Part shown: positions 41,769-49,940 of the stretch, piece by piece
Layout: every line of letters begins with the position of its first letter
Numbering within the stretch: position 1 is the stretch's first letter
Source: an uncultured Anaerococcus sp.
Lineage (GTDB): Bacteria > Bacillota > Clostridia > Tissierellales > Peptoniphilaceae
Reading direction: 5' to 3'
DNA length: 49,940 nt
Assembly (NCBI RefSeq): GCF_943912385.1
Contig: NZ_CALTTY010000012.1
Coordinates: forward strand, 1-49,940
Notes under the pieces: model-generated
What the model was told of the DNA's origin: nothing
Seen by the model: the letters and a program-made list of their open reading frames with translations, nothing else
Databases searched by the model: none
Translations under genes and position numbers: made by a program

Positions 41769-41955
41769 ATGTGTTTTTACAAAATCTTTAAGTTAAGAGA
41801 ATCAAATTACTTTCCTATATATATATCTAAACAAAACCTGATTCTTACAATTATTGTAATTAAAATTTTATCCTTTTTTTTATATAATATATATAAACTA
41901 GTTTGAAAAGATTAATCTAAGACAAATGTTTCTGATGTTTTATAGGAGGAGCAAG

Positions 41956-42786
41956 ATGCTTACAGTAAATAATTTAACAAAGTCCTATGGCGATAAAGTC
42001 GTCTTAGATGGGATAAGTCTTGATTTAGGAAAAGGAATTTATGGTCTTCTTGGTGAAAATGGGGCTGGGAAGTCTACCTTGTTTAAGACTTTGATAGGCT
42101 ATGAGGGAGTTGATAGTGGAGAAATAAAGCTTGGTTCGGAAAAAATAGGCTTTCTTCCCCAAAAATTTATAGGTTACCCTGACTTTTCTGTGGATGATTT
42201 TTTATCCTACATGGCTGACCTAAAATTAATTAAGAAAGAAAATGTGGATGAAGAAATACAAAAGGTCAAAAATATCTTTAATTTAGAAGGGTTTGCTAAG
42301 AAAAAACTCAAAAAATTATCTGGTGGCCAGCTTAGAAGGGTAGGTCTTGGCCAAGCCTTTCTTAATAATCCTGACATAGTCTTGCTTGATGAACCCACCT
42401 CCGGTCTTGATCCAAGTGAGAGAATTAGGCTTAAAAACTTCATTGTAGAGATGAGCCACGATAGACTTATAATCCTATCTACCCATATAGTTGACGATTT
42501 AACTTCCATAGCCAAGGAGATTCTAATTCTCCATAATAATAAAATTGCGATGGATGCTAGTGAAACTTCCTTAATTGAAAACTTAGAGGGCTATGTTTGG
42601 GAATGTCCTTATGAATTGTATCTTAAAATCCAATCTCAAAATGATATTTTTTCAAAGGTCTACCAAAAAGATTCCAAAGATTATATTAGGCTTATTAGTA
42701 AAGATAAACCATTTGAGATGGCAAGAGCCATAGAGCCTAGCTTAGATGATGTGTTTTTAGCAGTTATAAAGGATTTTGACCTATGA
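41956..42786 (+). CDS. ABC transporter ATP-binding protein
   Basis: 276 aa. Walker A is GENGAGKST, the signature LSGGQLRRVGLGQAF, Walker B DIVLLDEPTSGLD, and the switch His is in LSTHIVDD. ATG 41956 is chosen because AGGAGGAG lies six bases upstream. It overlaps the first permease by four bases (ATGA). The arrangement of one ATPase and two membrane proteins with large outer loops resembles bacteriocin/antibiotic or lipid exporters. The substrate is not evident. Confidence 0.9.
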   Translation: MLTVNNLTKSYGDKVVLDGISLDLGKGIYGLLGENGAGKSTLFKTLIGYEGVDSGEIKLGSEKIGFLPQKFIGYPDFSVDDFLSYMADLKLIKKENVDEEIQKVKNIFNLEGFAKKKLKKLSGGQLRRVGLGQAFLNNPDIVLLDEPTSGLDPSERIRLKNFIVEMSHDRLIILSTHIVDDLTSIAKEILILHNNKIAMDASETSLIENLEGYVWECPYELYLKIQSQNDIFSKVYQKDSKDYIRLISKDKPFEMARAIEPSLDDVFLAVIKDFDL

Positions 42787-43952
42787 TTTATGAGTTAAAA
42801 AAGATTTTTTCAGGCTTTTTAGCTAAATTATCTGTGATATTATTAATAGTTTTGGTTTTTGCTTTTAGTGTATTTGCTTTTTCGACATATGAAGCTGGTG
42901 ACGGGACCTATAAGGGAAAGGCTGGTTTTAATTATGAAGCGGGTTTAGAAGAAAAATATGAGGGAGAGATTGACTCTCACCTGATAGAAACTTTTATAGA
43001 CAGCATAGACCTAGATGGAGGAAAGGATAAGGCCTTGGTTTCCGTGTATACAAAATTTCCAAGCCTGTCAACAACCATTTTAAATGCCTACCAACCTCTC
43101 CAAGGTGGAAATGCTAAGGCGTTAGAGAATCTACTTGAGACTGGTGGCTCAGATTTTTATGATAGAAATGTCATTAATATAAAATCCATGCTCGATGAAA
43201 GATTAAATACAACTATGTCAGAAAAAGAAAAGGCTATGGTCATAGAAAGGGCAAGCAAGATAGACAAACCTTATGAGTTTGAATATTTTGGAGAATGGAA
43301 TTTATTATATGATGTTTTTTCTGTGATAATACTAATAAGCTTTATAATTATTATTTTTCAAATATCGTCTATCTATAGTGTAGAAGCTGAAAACTCAATG
43401 GAAATTCTCCTAAGGTCTTTGGGAGGTAACCAAGTAAGGAAAATTATCTATAGGAAAATTGCGGCAACTTTTGTCCTTGTTACAAGTGAGGTCCTTATAG
43501 TATCAATAATCTTTACCCTAGTGAGCTTTTATTATACTGGTCTAAGAGGATTTAACGCTCCTGTCCAGCTTTTCTATTTTAATAGTATTTACGATTATAG
43601 TTTTGGTCAGACTTATATCCTAATTATTTTAGGATTTTTATTAGGATCCTTAGCCATAGCCATGATGACTTTCCTTATAAATAGATTTGTAAAAAGGTCC
43701 TTCCAAGCTTTTATCTTAGGCTTAGCTGCTTTATTATTGCCAAAACTTTTAGGATTTATAATGGTTAATAACAATATTTTCCTAAAAATCCTAAGGTCTA
43801 TGCCAGTAAACCTGATTCAAATTGGAGAAATCTTGAAATCACTTTATTTAGGTCTTTTTGGTAACTTGCAAATATTTAGTATCTACTTACTTTCTATTTT
43901 TATAATAGCCCTAACGAGTCTAGCACTAATATTTAAGGAGAGAAAGTTATGA
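42783..43952 (+). CDS. ABC transporter permease, first subunit
   Basis: 389 aa. A first hydrophobic helix (residues about 12-33), an extracytoplasmic region of about 130 residues, then about five membrane helices (from about 175). This is the ABC-2-like permease architecture. It starts inside the ATPase gene and ends inside the next, with four-base overlaps on both sides. No family-specific motif lets me name the substrate. Confidence 0.82.
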   Translation: MIYELKKIFSGFLAKLSVILLIVLVFAFSVFAFSTYEAGDGTYKGKAGFNYEAGLEEKYEGEIDSHLIETFIDSIDLDGGKDKALVSVYTKFPSLSTTILNAYQPLQGGNAKALENLLETGGSDFYDRNVINIKSMLDERLNTTMSEKEKAMVIERASKIDKPYEFEYFGEWNLLYDVFSVIILISFIIIIFQISSIYSVEAENSMEILLRSLGGNQVRKIIYRKIAATFVLVTSEVLIVSIIFTLVSFYYTGLRGFNAPVQLFYFNSIYDYSFGQTYILIILGFLLGSLAIAMMTFLINRFVKRSFQAFILGLAALLLPKLLGFIMVNNNIFLKILRSMPVNLIQIGEILKSLYLGLFGNLQIFSIYLLSIFIIALTSLALIFKERKL

Positions 43953-45124
43953 AGTATGAATTTAAAAAAATATTTTCAAACCCGATCTTAATCCTACTTA
44001 CAGGCCTATTATTTTTTCTAACTGTGGGAGCTTGCCTATATAATATTTCTGATAGGAGTGTTGAGGTTTTTGAAGACGGAGAAAAAAAGGTCTTAGAAGG
44101 AAGGGCGGCCCTTGATTATTTATACAAAAATAGTGAGAGGACTAGCTTAGATGAGAAATTTATAGAAAATATCTTTAGCAAATACGACGGCAAATCCTAT
44201 GACTATGTGGCAGAAAGTTTTGCAAAAACTGACCCTAGCCTGCTTTCTCATATATATTCTATCTATAAGGATCAAATGTTTGATGAAGAAGGCATCCTCC
44301 ATAAGTCAAGAGTCACAAGCTTTGATATAGGGAAAGTGAATAAAGATTATACTATGGGATACCTAAAGGCAACTAATATCTATAGTAAAAAAGAATTAGC
44401 AAAGGCTGAAAATGAGCTCAGTAATATAAACAAAAGCCTAGAACACGGCTTTACAGGCCATCTCATGAGCTTTTTTCACACATCTTATATAGCCTATTTT
44501 CTATTTGCTTTCTTGGTTGTAGCTATATCAGTCTACCTAATATCTTTAGAAAACTGGTATGAGACAGATATAATCTTAAGGTCAATAAAAAACAAGGCGT
44601 CCCTAAGGGTGGGGATAAATAAAATTGGGGTGATTTTTATCTTTGTAAGCGGGATTTTTATCCTAATAAACTTAGTCATGGTGGGGCTTACTATAGCACC
44701 CTATAAGTTTTCTAATTTAGATATGATGATTCAGTCATCTGTAGCCTTCTTAGATTCAAATATGGACCTATCTTATGGGGAGTTAATGGCTATGATGATG
44801 GGCTTAACCTACCTATCGACTCTAAGCCTAAGTATCTTTGCTGGATTTTTAGCAAGCCTAGTAAAAAATTCTAAAGCATCTTTACTAATAATCTTAGCCA
44901 TGATAGGAATCGAATTTCCAACCTACCAAAATCCTATGATAGATAAGGTGGTTTCAATTCTTCCTCAAGCAGGGTTATTTTCTCCAAGATACCTTACAAA
45001 CTTTTATTCTTATGAAGTTTTTGGGGTAGAAATAAGCCATGTAAGTCTAATAATTATTACAAGCTTGATTTTACTCTTTGCTTCTATTGCGGGGATTATA
45101 CTTAGGGATGGGAGAGAGAATTGA
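43949..45124 (+). CDS. ABC transporter permease, second subunit
   Basis: 391 aa, with the same architecture as the preceding permease (MKYEFKKIFSNP-type start, one helix, large outer domain, then about five helices). Probably its heterodimer partner. It is the last gene of the three-gene operon; a bidirectional terminator follows. Confidence 0.82.
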   Translation: MKYEFKKIFSNPILILLTGLLFFLTVGACLYNISDRSVEVFEDGEKKVLEGRAALDYLYKNSERTSLDEKFIENIFSKYDGKSYDYVAESFAKTDPSLLSHIYSIYKDQMFDEEGILHKSRVTSFDIGKVNKDYTMGYLKATNIYSKKELAKAENELSNINKSLEHGFTGHLMSFFHTSYIAYFLFAFLVVAISVYLISLENWYETDIILRSIKNKASLRVGINKIGVIFIFVSGIFILINLVMVGLTIAPYKFSNLDMMIQSSVAFLDSNMDLSYGELMAMMMGLTYLSTLSLSIFAGFLASLVKNSKASLLIILAMIGIEFPTYQNPMIDKVVSILPQAGLFSPRYLTNFYSYEVFGVEISHVSLIIITSLILLFASIAGIILRDGREN

Positions 45125-45161
45125 TAGACAGATAGTTTTGTTTTAAAAATTTTCGTATTAG

Positions 45162-45199
45162 AAAAATCGCCTTAGTAAAGATTTTACGAGGCGATTTTT
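45162..45199. terminator. Bidirectional terminator after the ABC operon
   Basis: AAAAATCGCCT and AGGCGATTTTT around a loop; serves the ABC operon and the convergent gene at 45232. Confidence 0.88.
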
Positions 45200-45231
45200 A
45201 TTTTGCTTTATTTTAGGACCTAAAGTCTTCT

Positions 45232-46053
45232 TTATTTATCAAACATTTCTCTTAAGACAGGGTTGTGGTCACTTTTGTAATAGTATTTGAATTCTTCTAG
45301 GATATTATCAGTTTCTATAAATTCTTTCATGGCATAAACACCGCCTATATCTTCTAGGATACCAAAGCACTTGCCATTTACGACTCTTGGTATGTGTGGG
45401 TTATTAATTTCCTTTGGATCTAGGATTTTTTCTAGTTTTAACTGAAATTCCCAGTTATCGCCAAAATCGTAGGTGAAATAGAGCTTGTCATCTAGATCTA
45501 AATTAAGGCTTTCTATGAGGCCTGCCGCATCCTTATAGCTATAGCCTCCTATATTTTTCTTTACTATTTTCTCTATATCTGAAAGCTTATCAGACTTTTT
45601 AGAATCTATTAGGGCCCTAGCTTCGTTAAAATCAACTATCTTTTTATCGGTCATTCCCTTCATTGCTTGTTTTATTATTTCTTTATCTTTTTCTCTGAAA
45701 TATTCTTGGGCGTGTAATCTCTCTCTTATTAGTTCTTCCTCCATTTCTCGCATAAAAGCCCTATCTTCTTCGCTAATATCAAATTTGGAAATGGAAGTCT
45801 TGATAGGATAGACAAAGTCATTTCTTACTAGGTCAATATCTGCGTCTGGATTTTCTCTTTTTTTCTTATTATAGTCATTTTCTCCCTTAGGTAGGGTTAG
45901 CTCGTAGAGGTGGTTAAACTGACATTCGTAGATTACCATCATCACATCCATCAGATCTTCTATATTTAGCTTGCTAGATATCTGAATCCTGCGCCAAACT
46001 CTCGGCTTAAAGTTCAATAGCTCTGTTACAAATTGATAGATTTTCTCTTCCAT
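45232..46053 (-). CDS. Plasmid pRiA4b ORF-3-like protein
   Basis: 273 aa. LNFKPRVWRRIQISS near the start, FNHLYELTLP, and the later FTYDFGDNWEFQLKLEKIL are the pRiA4b_ORF3/TnpR-like domain signature seen in proteins often carried by mobile elements. The two halves of the domain are separated here by about 100 charged residues, mostly helical (about 75-170). The function of the family is not known. It stands alone, with no transposase or plasmid gene near it. Confidence 0.75.
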   Translation of the reverse strand: MEEKIYQFVTELLNFKPRVWRRIQISSKLNIEDLMDVMMVIYECQFNHLYELTLPKGENDYNKKKRENPDADIDLVRNDFVYPIKTSISKFDISEEDRAFMREMEEELIRERLHAQEYFREKDKEIIKQAMKGMTDKKIVDFNEARALIDSKKSDKLSDIEKIVKKNIGGYSYKDAAGLIESLNLDLDDKLYFTYDFGDNWEFQLKLEKILDPKEINNPHIPRVVNGKCFGILEDIGGVYAMKEFIETDNILEEFKYYYKSDHNPVLREMFDK

Positions 46054-46150
46054 ATTAGCTCCTTTAAATGGTTAACTTCACCTTTTGCCCTTAAATCTTA
46101 ATTACCTATATTATAGGGGATTTCTCCTAATAATAAAGGCTAAGTGTATG

Positions 46151-46186
46151 AAAAAAACCAGCTTCTTAAGAGAAACTGGGTTTTTT
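46151..46186 (-). terminator. Terminator after the P-type ATPase gene
   Basis: On the minus strand AAAAAACCCAG and CTGGTTTTTTT enclose a 14-base loop region. Confidence 0.85.
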
Positions 46187-46227
46187 CAAATGACTTTTAT
46201 TTTCATCAGTTTATGTTATTTTTAAAT

Positions 46228-48900
46228 TTACTTTCTTCTAATAACCTTAGAGATTTCCCCAAATACTAGTGGAATTAGGGATAGGCCTAAAACTGGTAGC
46301 CATTCCCATGTAAGGGACACTACTTCAAATAGGTCTCTTAAAACTGGTACATACATTACTACTAAAAGTAGGGCAAAGGATAAAAGTACTGCCTTGTTTA
46401 GGTAGGAGTTTGATGTAAATCCTAATTCCTTTAGGGTGAACTTTGTGCTTCTTACTGAGAAGGCACGGAGGAGTTCTGAGGTAATTAGGGTTGCAAATAC
46501 CATAGTATGGGCACCTTCGATTGAGTCTGGGAAGATCCACTTAAGTCCAACTACATAAGAAGCAAGGACTGCTATAGTTATAAAGATTGATTGACTTATT
46601 AGGTTAGTCCTTACATCACCAGATATGATTGATTCATTTGGGTCTCTTGGTGGCTCTTCCATAAGGCCTGGCTCTGCTGGTTCTACTCCGAGGGCAAGGG
46701 CTGGGAAGGCGTCTGTGACTAGGTTTAACCACAATAGCTGGATCGGGGTAAGAGGGCTTGGTAGACCAAACAGGATTGATAAGAAGACTATTAAAACTTC
46801 TGCAATGTTACAAGATAGGAGGAAGGATACAAACTTTTTGATGTTTGAAAAGATTACTCTTCCTTCTTCGACTGCATTTACAATAGTTGCGAAGTTATCG
46901 TCGACTAATATCATGTCAGCTGCATCCTTGGCTACGTCTGTTCCTGTTATACCCATGGAAACACCGATATCAGCGTTTTTAATGGCAGGAGCGTCGTTTA
47001 CACCGTCTCCTGTCATGGCTACAACATTGTCATTTGCCTCAAGGGCTTTGACAAGTTGGACCTTGTTTTCTGGAGATACTCTTGCAAAGATTCTCTTAGT
47101 CTTTACAATTTCCCTGATTTCTTCTTCTGTCTTATCATTAAGTTCAGATCCTTGCATGGCCTGGTCGCGGCTAGATGCGATTCCAAGGTCTTTTGCTATG
47201 GCAAGGGCTGTTTCAAAATAGTCACCTGTAATCATGATTACATCAATACCTGAAGCGTGACATTCAGCTACTGCTGCCTTGGCTTCTGGTCTTGGTGGGT
47301 CGATCATGCCTGTAAGACCTACAAATATCATATCTTTTTCGATATTTTCTGTTGTAAGGTCCTGGTCAAGAGTGTCAAGTGGTCTAAATGCATAGGCCAT
47401 AACTCTTAGGGCCTGGCTTGCAAGGTCATTATTCTTATCTGAATAGATTTTACGTTTACTATCGTCAAAGTCAGCCATTTCACCATTTTCAAGTATTTGT
47501 GAAGAATGGTCCATGATGACATCTGGGGCACCCTTAGTGAAGGCATAGTATTTGCCGTCCATTTCGTGGAAGGTGGTCATCATCTTCCTTGTAGAATCAA
47601 ATGGAATTTCTTGAAGTCTTGGGTGCTTGTCATTTAGGTCTTCTTGGTTAATATTCCATTTTTCAGAAAGAGTCAGCATGGCCCCTTCTGTAGGGTCGCC
47701 TGTGATCTTGTACTCTTCGCCATCTCTTGTGAGGTTGGCATCATTACAAAGGCTTGCTATAGTCATTAAAAGCTCGATTTGACTGTCTGATTCTATAACT
47801 TCCTTTTCTTTGTCTCTTATATCACCCTCTGGCTTGTATCCAGAACCTTCAACCTCATATTCTTCATCGTTGGTGAAGATTTTGGTGATGGTCATCTCAT
47901 TTTGGGTGAGGGTACCTGTTTTATCTGATGAAATAACTGTAGTTGATCCCAGGGTTTCAACTGATAAGAGGTTTTTAACGATGGCTTTTCTATCTGCCAT
48001 CCTGTTCATTCCTATAGATAAAACAATGGTTACGACTGCTGTAAGCCCTTCTGGAATGGCTGCAACTGCAAGAGATACTGCTACCATAAAGCTTTCAAGC
48101 AGGTCATCGCTACCCCTTAGATATCCTAGGCCAAATACAGCTATACAAACAACAACAACAAGGATGGCGAGTACCTTAGAAAGGGACTTTAACTGCCTTT
48201 GTAGTGGCGTATCCTTATCTTCAACTGAATCAAGACTGGTTGCGATTTTACCAATTTCAGTTTCTTCTCCTGTTGTAGCAACAAGTCCTATACCGTGGCC
48301 GTAGGTTACAATGGATGATGAGTGGACGTAATTTTCCCTATCACCTATACCCACATCTTCACTTGTAGTAAAGTTTGCATCCTTTTCTACAGCGACCGAT
48401 TCTCCTGTCAGAGATGATTCGTCTATCTTTAGGTTGGATGATTCGATAAGTCTCATATCGGCTGGGATAATGTCCCCAGTTTCTAAAACGACTATATCTC
48501 CTGGAACCAAGTCTTCTGCCTTCACATGCTTTCTTTGTCCATCACGGATTACAGTTGCCTCTGGTGAGCTCATTTTTTGTAAGGCTGCAACAGAGTCTTC
48601 CGCTCTTCCTTCCTGAATAATAGACATTATGGCGTTGATAACAACAATTGCGATAATAATTACACATTCGATCACATCACCTGTAAAAGCTGACACTATA
48701 GCGGCAATTATCAGCAAAATAACCATAGGGTCGACTATTTGCTCGATAATCTTTTTAAAAAGAGACTTTTTATTCGATGACTCAATAGAATTTGGGCCGT
48801 ATTTTTCAAGTCTAGCGCTGGCTTCAGATGAGGTAAGTCCACGTTTTGCGTCGGTTTCGTGTTTTTTGATTACTTCATTAAGACTGCCTTTGTAGTCCAT
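46228..48900 (-). CDS. P-type cation-transporting ATPase (Ca2+/Mn2+ type)
   Basis: 890-aa P2A-like ATPase that exports divalent cations. The phosphorylated Asp326 is in SSDKTGTLT, the actuator loop is DESSLTGES, the M4 ion-binding block is VAAIPEGLTA, and MTGDGVNDAPAIKNADIG is the hinge motif. The C-terminal helices include the cation site (NIAEVLIVF; QLLWLNLVTDAFPALALG). A yybP-ykoY riboswitch lies directly upstream, so Mn2+ is the likeliest regulator and one of its substrates. AAGGAGGAAAT precedes the ATG. Confidence 0.93.
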   Translation of the reverse strand: MDYKGSLNEVIKKHETDAKRGLTSSEASARLEKYGPNSIESSNKKSLFKKIIEQIVDPMVILLIIAAIVSAFTGDVIECVIIIAIVVINAIMSIIQEGRAEDSVAALQKMSSPEATVIRDGQRKHVKAEDLVPGDIVVLETGDIIPADMRLIESSNLKIDESSLTGESVAVEKDANFTTSEDVGIGDRENYVHSSSIVTYGHGIGLVATTGEETEIGKIATSLDSVEDKDTPLQRQLKSLSKVLAILVVVVCIAVFGLGYLRGSDDLLESFMVAVSLAVAAIPEGLTAVVTIVLSIGMNRMADRKAIVKNLLSVETLGSTTVISSDKTGTLTQNEMTITKIFTNDEEYEVEGSGYKPEGDIRDKEKEVIESDSQIELLMTIASLCNDANLTRDGEEYKITGDPTEGAMLTLSEKWNINQEDLNDKHPRLQEIPFDSTRKMMTTFHEMDGKYYAFTKGAPDVIMDHSSQILENGEMADFDDSKRKIYSDKNNDLASQALRVMAYAFRPLDTLDQDLTTENIEKDMIFVGLTGMIDPPRPEAKAAVAECHASGIDVIMITGDYFETALAIAKDLGIASSRDQAMQGSELNDKTEEEIREIVKTKRIFARVSPENKVQLVKALEANDNVVAMTGDGVNDAPAIKNADIGVSMGITGTDVAKDAADMILVDDNFATIVNAVEEGRVIFSNIKKFVSFLLSCNIAEVLIVFLSILFGLPSPLTPIQLLWLNLVTDAFPALALGVEPAEPGLMEEPPRDPNESIISGDVRTNLISQSIFITIAVLASYVVGLKWIFPDSIEGAHTMVFATLITSELLRAFSVRSTKFTLKELGFTSNSYLNKAVLLSFALLLVVMYVPVLRDLFEVVSLTWEWLPVLGLSLIPLVFGEISKVIRRK

Positions 48901-48931
48901 ATTTCCTCCTTAAGTTTTTTGCAAAAGATAT

Positions 48932-49050
48932 AAAAAAAGCGGGGCTAGATGAGTCATACTCACAAGCTCCGTCTCGCCACCTTGTAGGGTTTATTTAACC
49001 GGGTAAAACCGTTCTGACGATTAAATAATTAGGCTACTCCCTTTTGCTAG
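48932..49050 (-). promoter_or_regulatory. yybP-ykoY (Mn2+) riboswitch with terminator platform
   Basis: On the minus strand the leader reads AAAAGGGAGTAGCC (about 49031-49048), GTCAGAACGG, CCCGG, and AAGGTGGCGAGACGGAGC (about 48966-48983). These are the two conserved blocks (AGGGGAGUAG and the GCGAGAC loop) of the manganese-sensing yybP-ykoY class. An expression platform follows: an interrupted hairpin (GAGT/ACTC core with GGAGCT/AGCCCC flank) and TTTTTTT at 48932-48938. Mn2+ binding should favour antitermination and so switch on the ATPase gene. Confidence 0.85.
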
Positions 49051-49054
49051 TATT

Positions 49055-49082
49055 ATTATATATCATTTAAAAGTAAATTCAA
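49055..49082 (-). promoter_or_regulatory. Promoter before the Mn2+ riboswitch
   Basis: On the minus strand TTGAAT (49077-49082), a 16-base spacer and TATAAT (49055-49060), a few bases upstream of the riboswitch. Confidence 0.65.
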
Positions 49083-49095
49083 TTGGAAAGGGTGC

Positions 49096-49449
49096 TTATT
49101 TACTATCCTTAAGGTCAAACTTTTTCCTTAAAACTAATTTGCTAATCCCAAATAATAATAGAAAGAAAAGTATAGCGGAAATTATTATTATAATAGATAA
49201 AATTTCTCTAGAAATTTCTATATAGATTAAAACAGGGATAATAATCCCGAAAATCAAAAGTCCAAGACCAATAGATAAAATTCCAGCAAACTTATTTGCA
49301 AAAGGCCAGGTATCCTTAGAATAACAAGCCTCCCAAACATGAAAACCAACCGACATATCGGGGTGGTTGGTGTGGAAAAATATAAAAAATATTCCGATAT
49401 AAATTGTAAAAATTAAAAGCATCAAATCGCCAACAATAACAGATCCCAT
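49096..49449 (-). CDS. SdpI-family small membrane protein
   Basis: 117 aa with three to four hydrophobic helices. VGFHVWEACYSKDTWPFANKFAG resembles the conserved 'GxR...S...W...N...G' stretch of SdpI/YfhL proteins, which in Bacillus give immunity to the SdpC toxin. ATG 49449 is chosen because AAAGGAG lies upstream; a longer frame upstream lacks a good site. No toxin gene accompanies it in the window, so an immunity role is not implied. Confidence 0.6.
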   Translation of the reverse strand: MGSVIVGDLMLLIFTIYIGIFFIFFHTNHPDMSVGFHVWEACYSKDTWPFANKFAGILSIGLGLLIFGIIIPVLIYIEISREILSIIIIISAILFFLLLFGISKLVLRKKFDLKDSK

Positions 49450-49940
49450 ATTTTCTCCTTTAATGGTAATAAAAATTTTGTAGGCAAAATTTTTATGGTT
49501 CTCACAGTTTATCAAGCACGAAGTGCGAAGATTAAACTGATGAGAAACCTTATGTAATTTTTTCTGTAGATTGCGACGAGTAGGAGCAATCGGAAGAAAA
49601 ATATTACGTTCCTTATTAAATTAGGGACTAAGTCCCTAAGACTCTTTCTTTTAATATACTACTTTTTAATTTTTTATATAATGTTTGGTTATTAAACTTT
49701 TTTCACTAGGTGAGTCTATTAATCCAAGATTATTTTCTTTAGACTTTAATTCAAATTTTATCTTAATCTTAAATATTGTTATTTTATTTACTTTTAACCT
49801 TCGTAATTTTGTAAATTAGATTTTTATTCCACTTATAGTTGAATCTTCGTTCAAAAGGGGAGCCCAGGGGAACTTTCCGGATGTTTATGGTACCCCCAAA
49901 AAGTTGTACTTCTAATTTCTTACCTATAAACATATGAATT
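49450..49940. repeat. Gene-free end with palindromic elements
   Basis: About 490 bases without a supported gene. GGTTCTCACAGTTTATC (49497-49513) pairs with GATTAAACTGATGAGAAACC (49530-49549) around GCACGAAGTGC. GATTGC/GCAATC (49569-49591) forms a second hairpin, and TTAGGGACTAAGTCCCTAA (49621-49639) is a perfect palindrome. The rest is AT-rich and unassigned. Confidence 0.45.

Noticed and set aside
1..49940. CRISPR array or insertion sequence
   Set aside because: No series of regularly spaced direct repeats and no transposase or integrase gene was seen in the window.

Overview
The window reads as a chromosomal segment of a low-GC Gram-positive anaerobe. Strong AGGAGG ribosome-binding sites, TTGACA/TATAAT promoters, many intrinsic terminators, AGG/AGA-rich arginine codons, and fermentative genes (fumarate and serine catabolism, PTS sugar uptake, a nickel lactate racemase-like protein) point to Bacillota. 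An Anaerococcus-like member of the Peptoniphilaceae is my best guess. That placement is inference; no 16S gene is present.

Layout. 1-1400: the tail of an rRNA operon (23S 3' end, 5S), followed by two decayed 5S copies, one carrying a structured insertion, and an apparently non-coding stretch with inverted repeats. 1398-2870: a frameshifted acetyltransferase, tRNA-Gln(CUG), an iron alcohol dehydrogenase relic with its terminator, and palindromes. 2751-11555: a lactose/galactose-6-phosphate operon behind one strong promoter: a divergent GH1 phospho-glycosidase, lacA, lacB, lacF (frameshifted near its start), lacE, lacG, lacR, lacC, lacD. Lactose is imported and phosphorylated by LacFE, cleaved by LacG, and galactose-6-P is taken through tagatose-6-P to triose phosphates by LacAB, LacC and LacD. 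11888-15728: BrnQ transporter, a UDG-family protein, a cupin, a small membrane protein and NagA.

15835-22537: a flavin-binding lipoprotein reductase of the fumarate/urocanate reductase type, divergent from an aspA-fumC-HAD-MaoC operon. 22538-26487: a catalase relic, then a dicarboxylate/amino-acid symporter and both L-serine dehydratase subunits. 26537-29000: a two-domain PPK2 and an alpha/beta-hydrolase pseudogene. 29112-33938: a fructose-family PTS (IIA, aldolase, IIB, IIC, ROK kinase) divergent from an RpiR regulator. 34199-37621: a sugar acetyltransferase, a MATE exporter and a LarA-like protein.

37794-49449: a HAD phosphatase, a secreted nuclease and a secreted glucosaminidase-like protein that share a short N-terminal motif, a split chromate transporter, an ABC exporter, a pRiA4b-type protein, a P-type cation ATPase behind a yybP-ykoY (Mn2+) riboswitch, and an SdpI-like membrane protein. 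The last 490 bases hold palindromes and no gene I can support.

The items most worth a second look are the lacF A7 frameshift, the secreted nuclease/glucosaminidase pair with a shared motif, the Mn2+ riboswitch-ATPase unit, the unusual GH1 at the head of the lac operon, the flavin reductase lacking an expected His, and the cluster of gene relics. I did not find a clearly new defence or mobile system.
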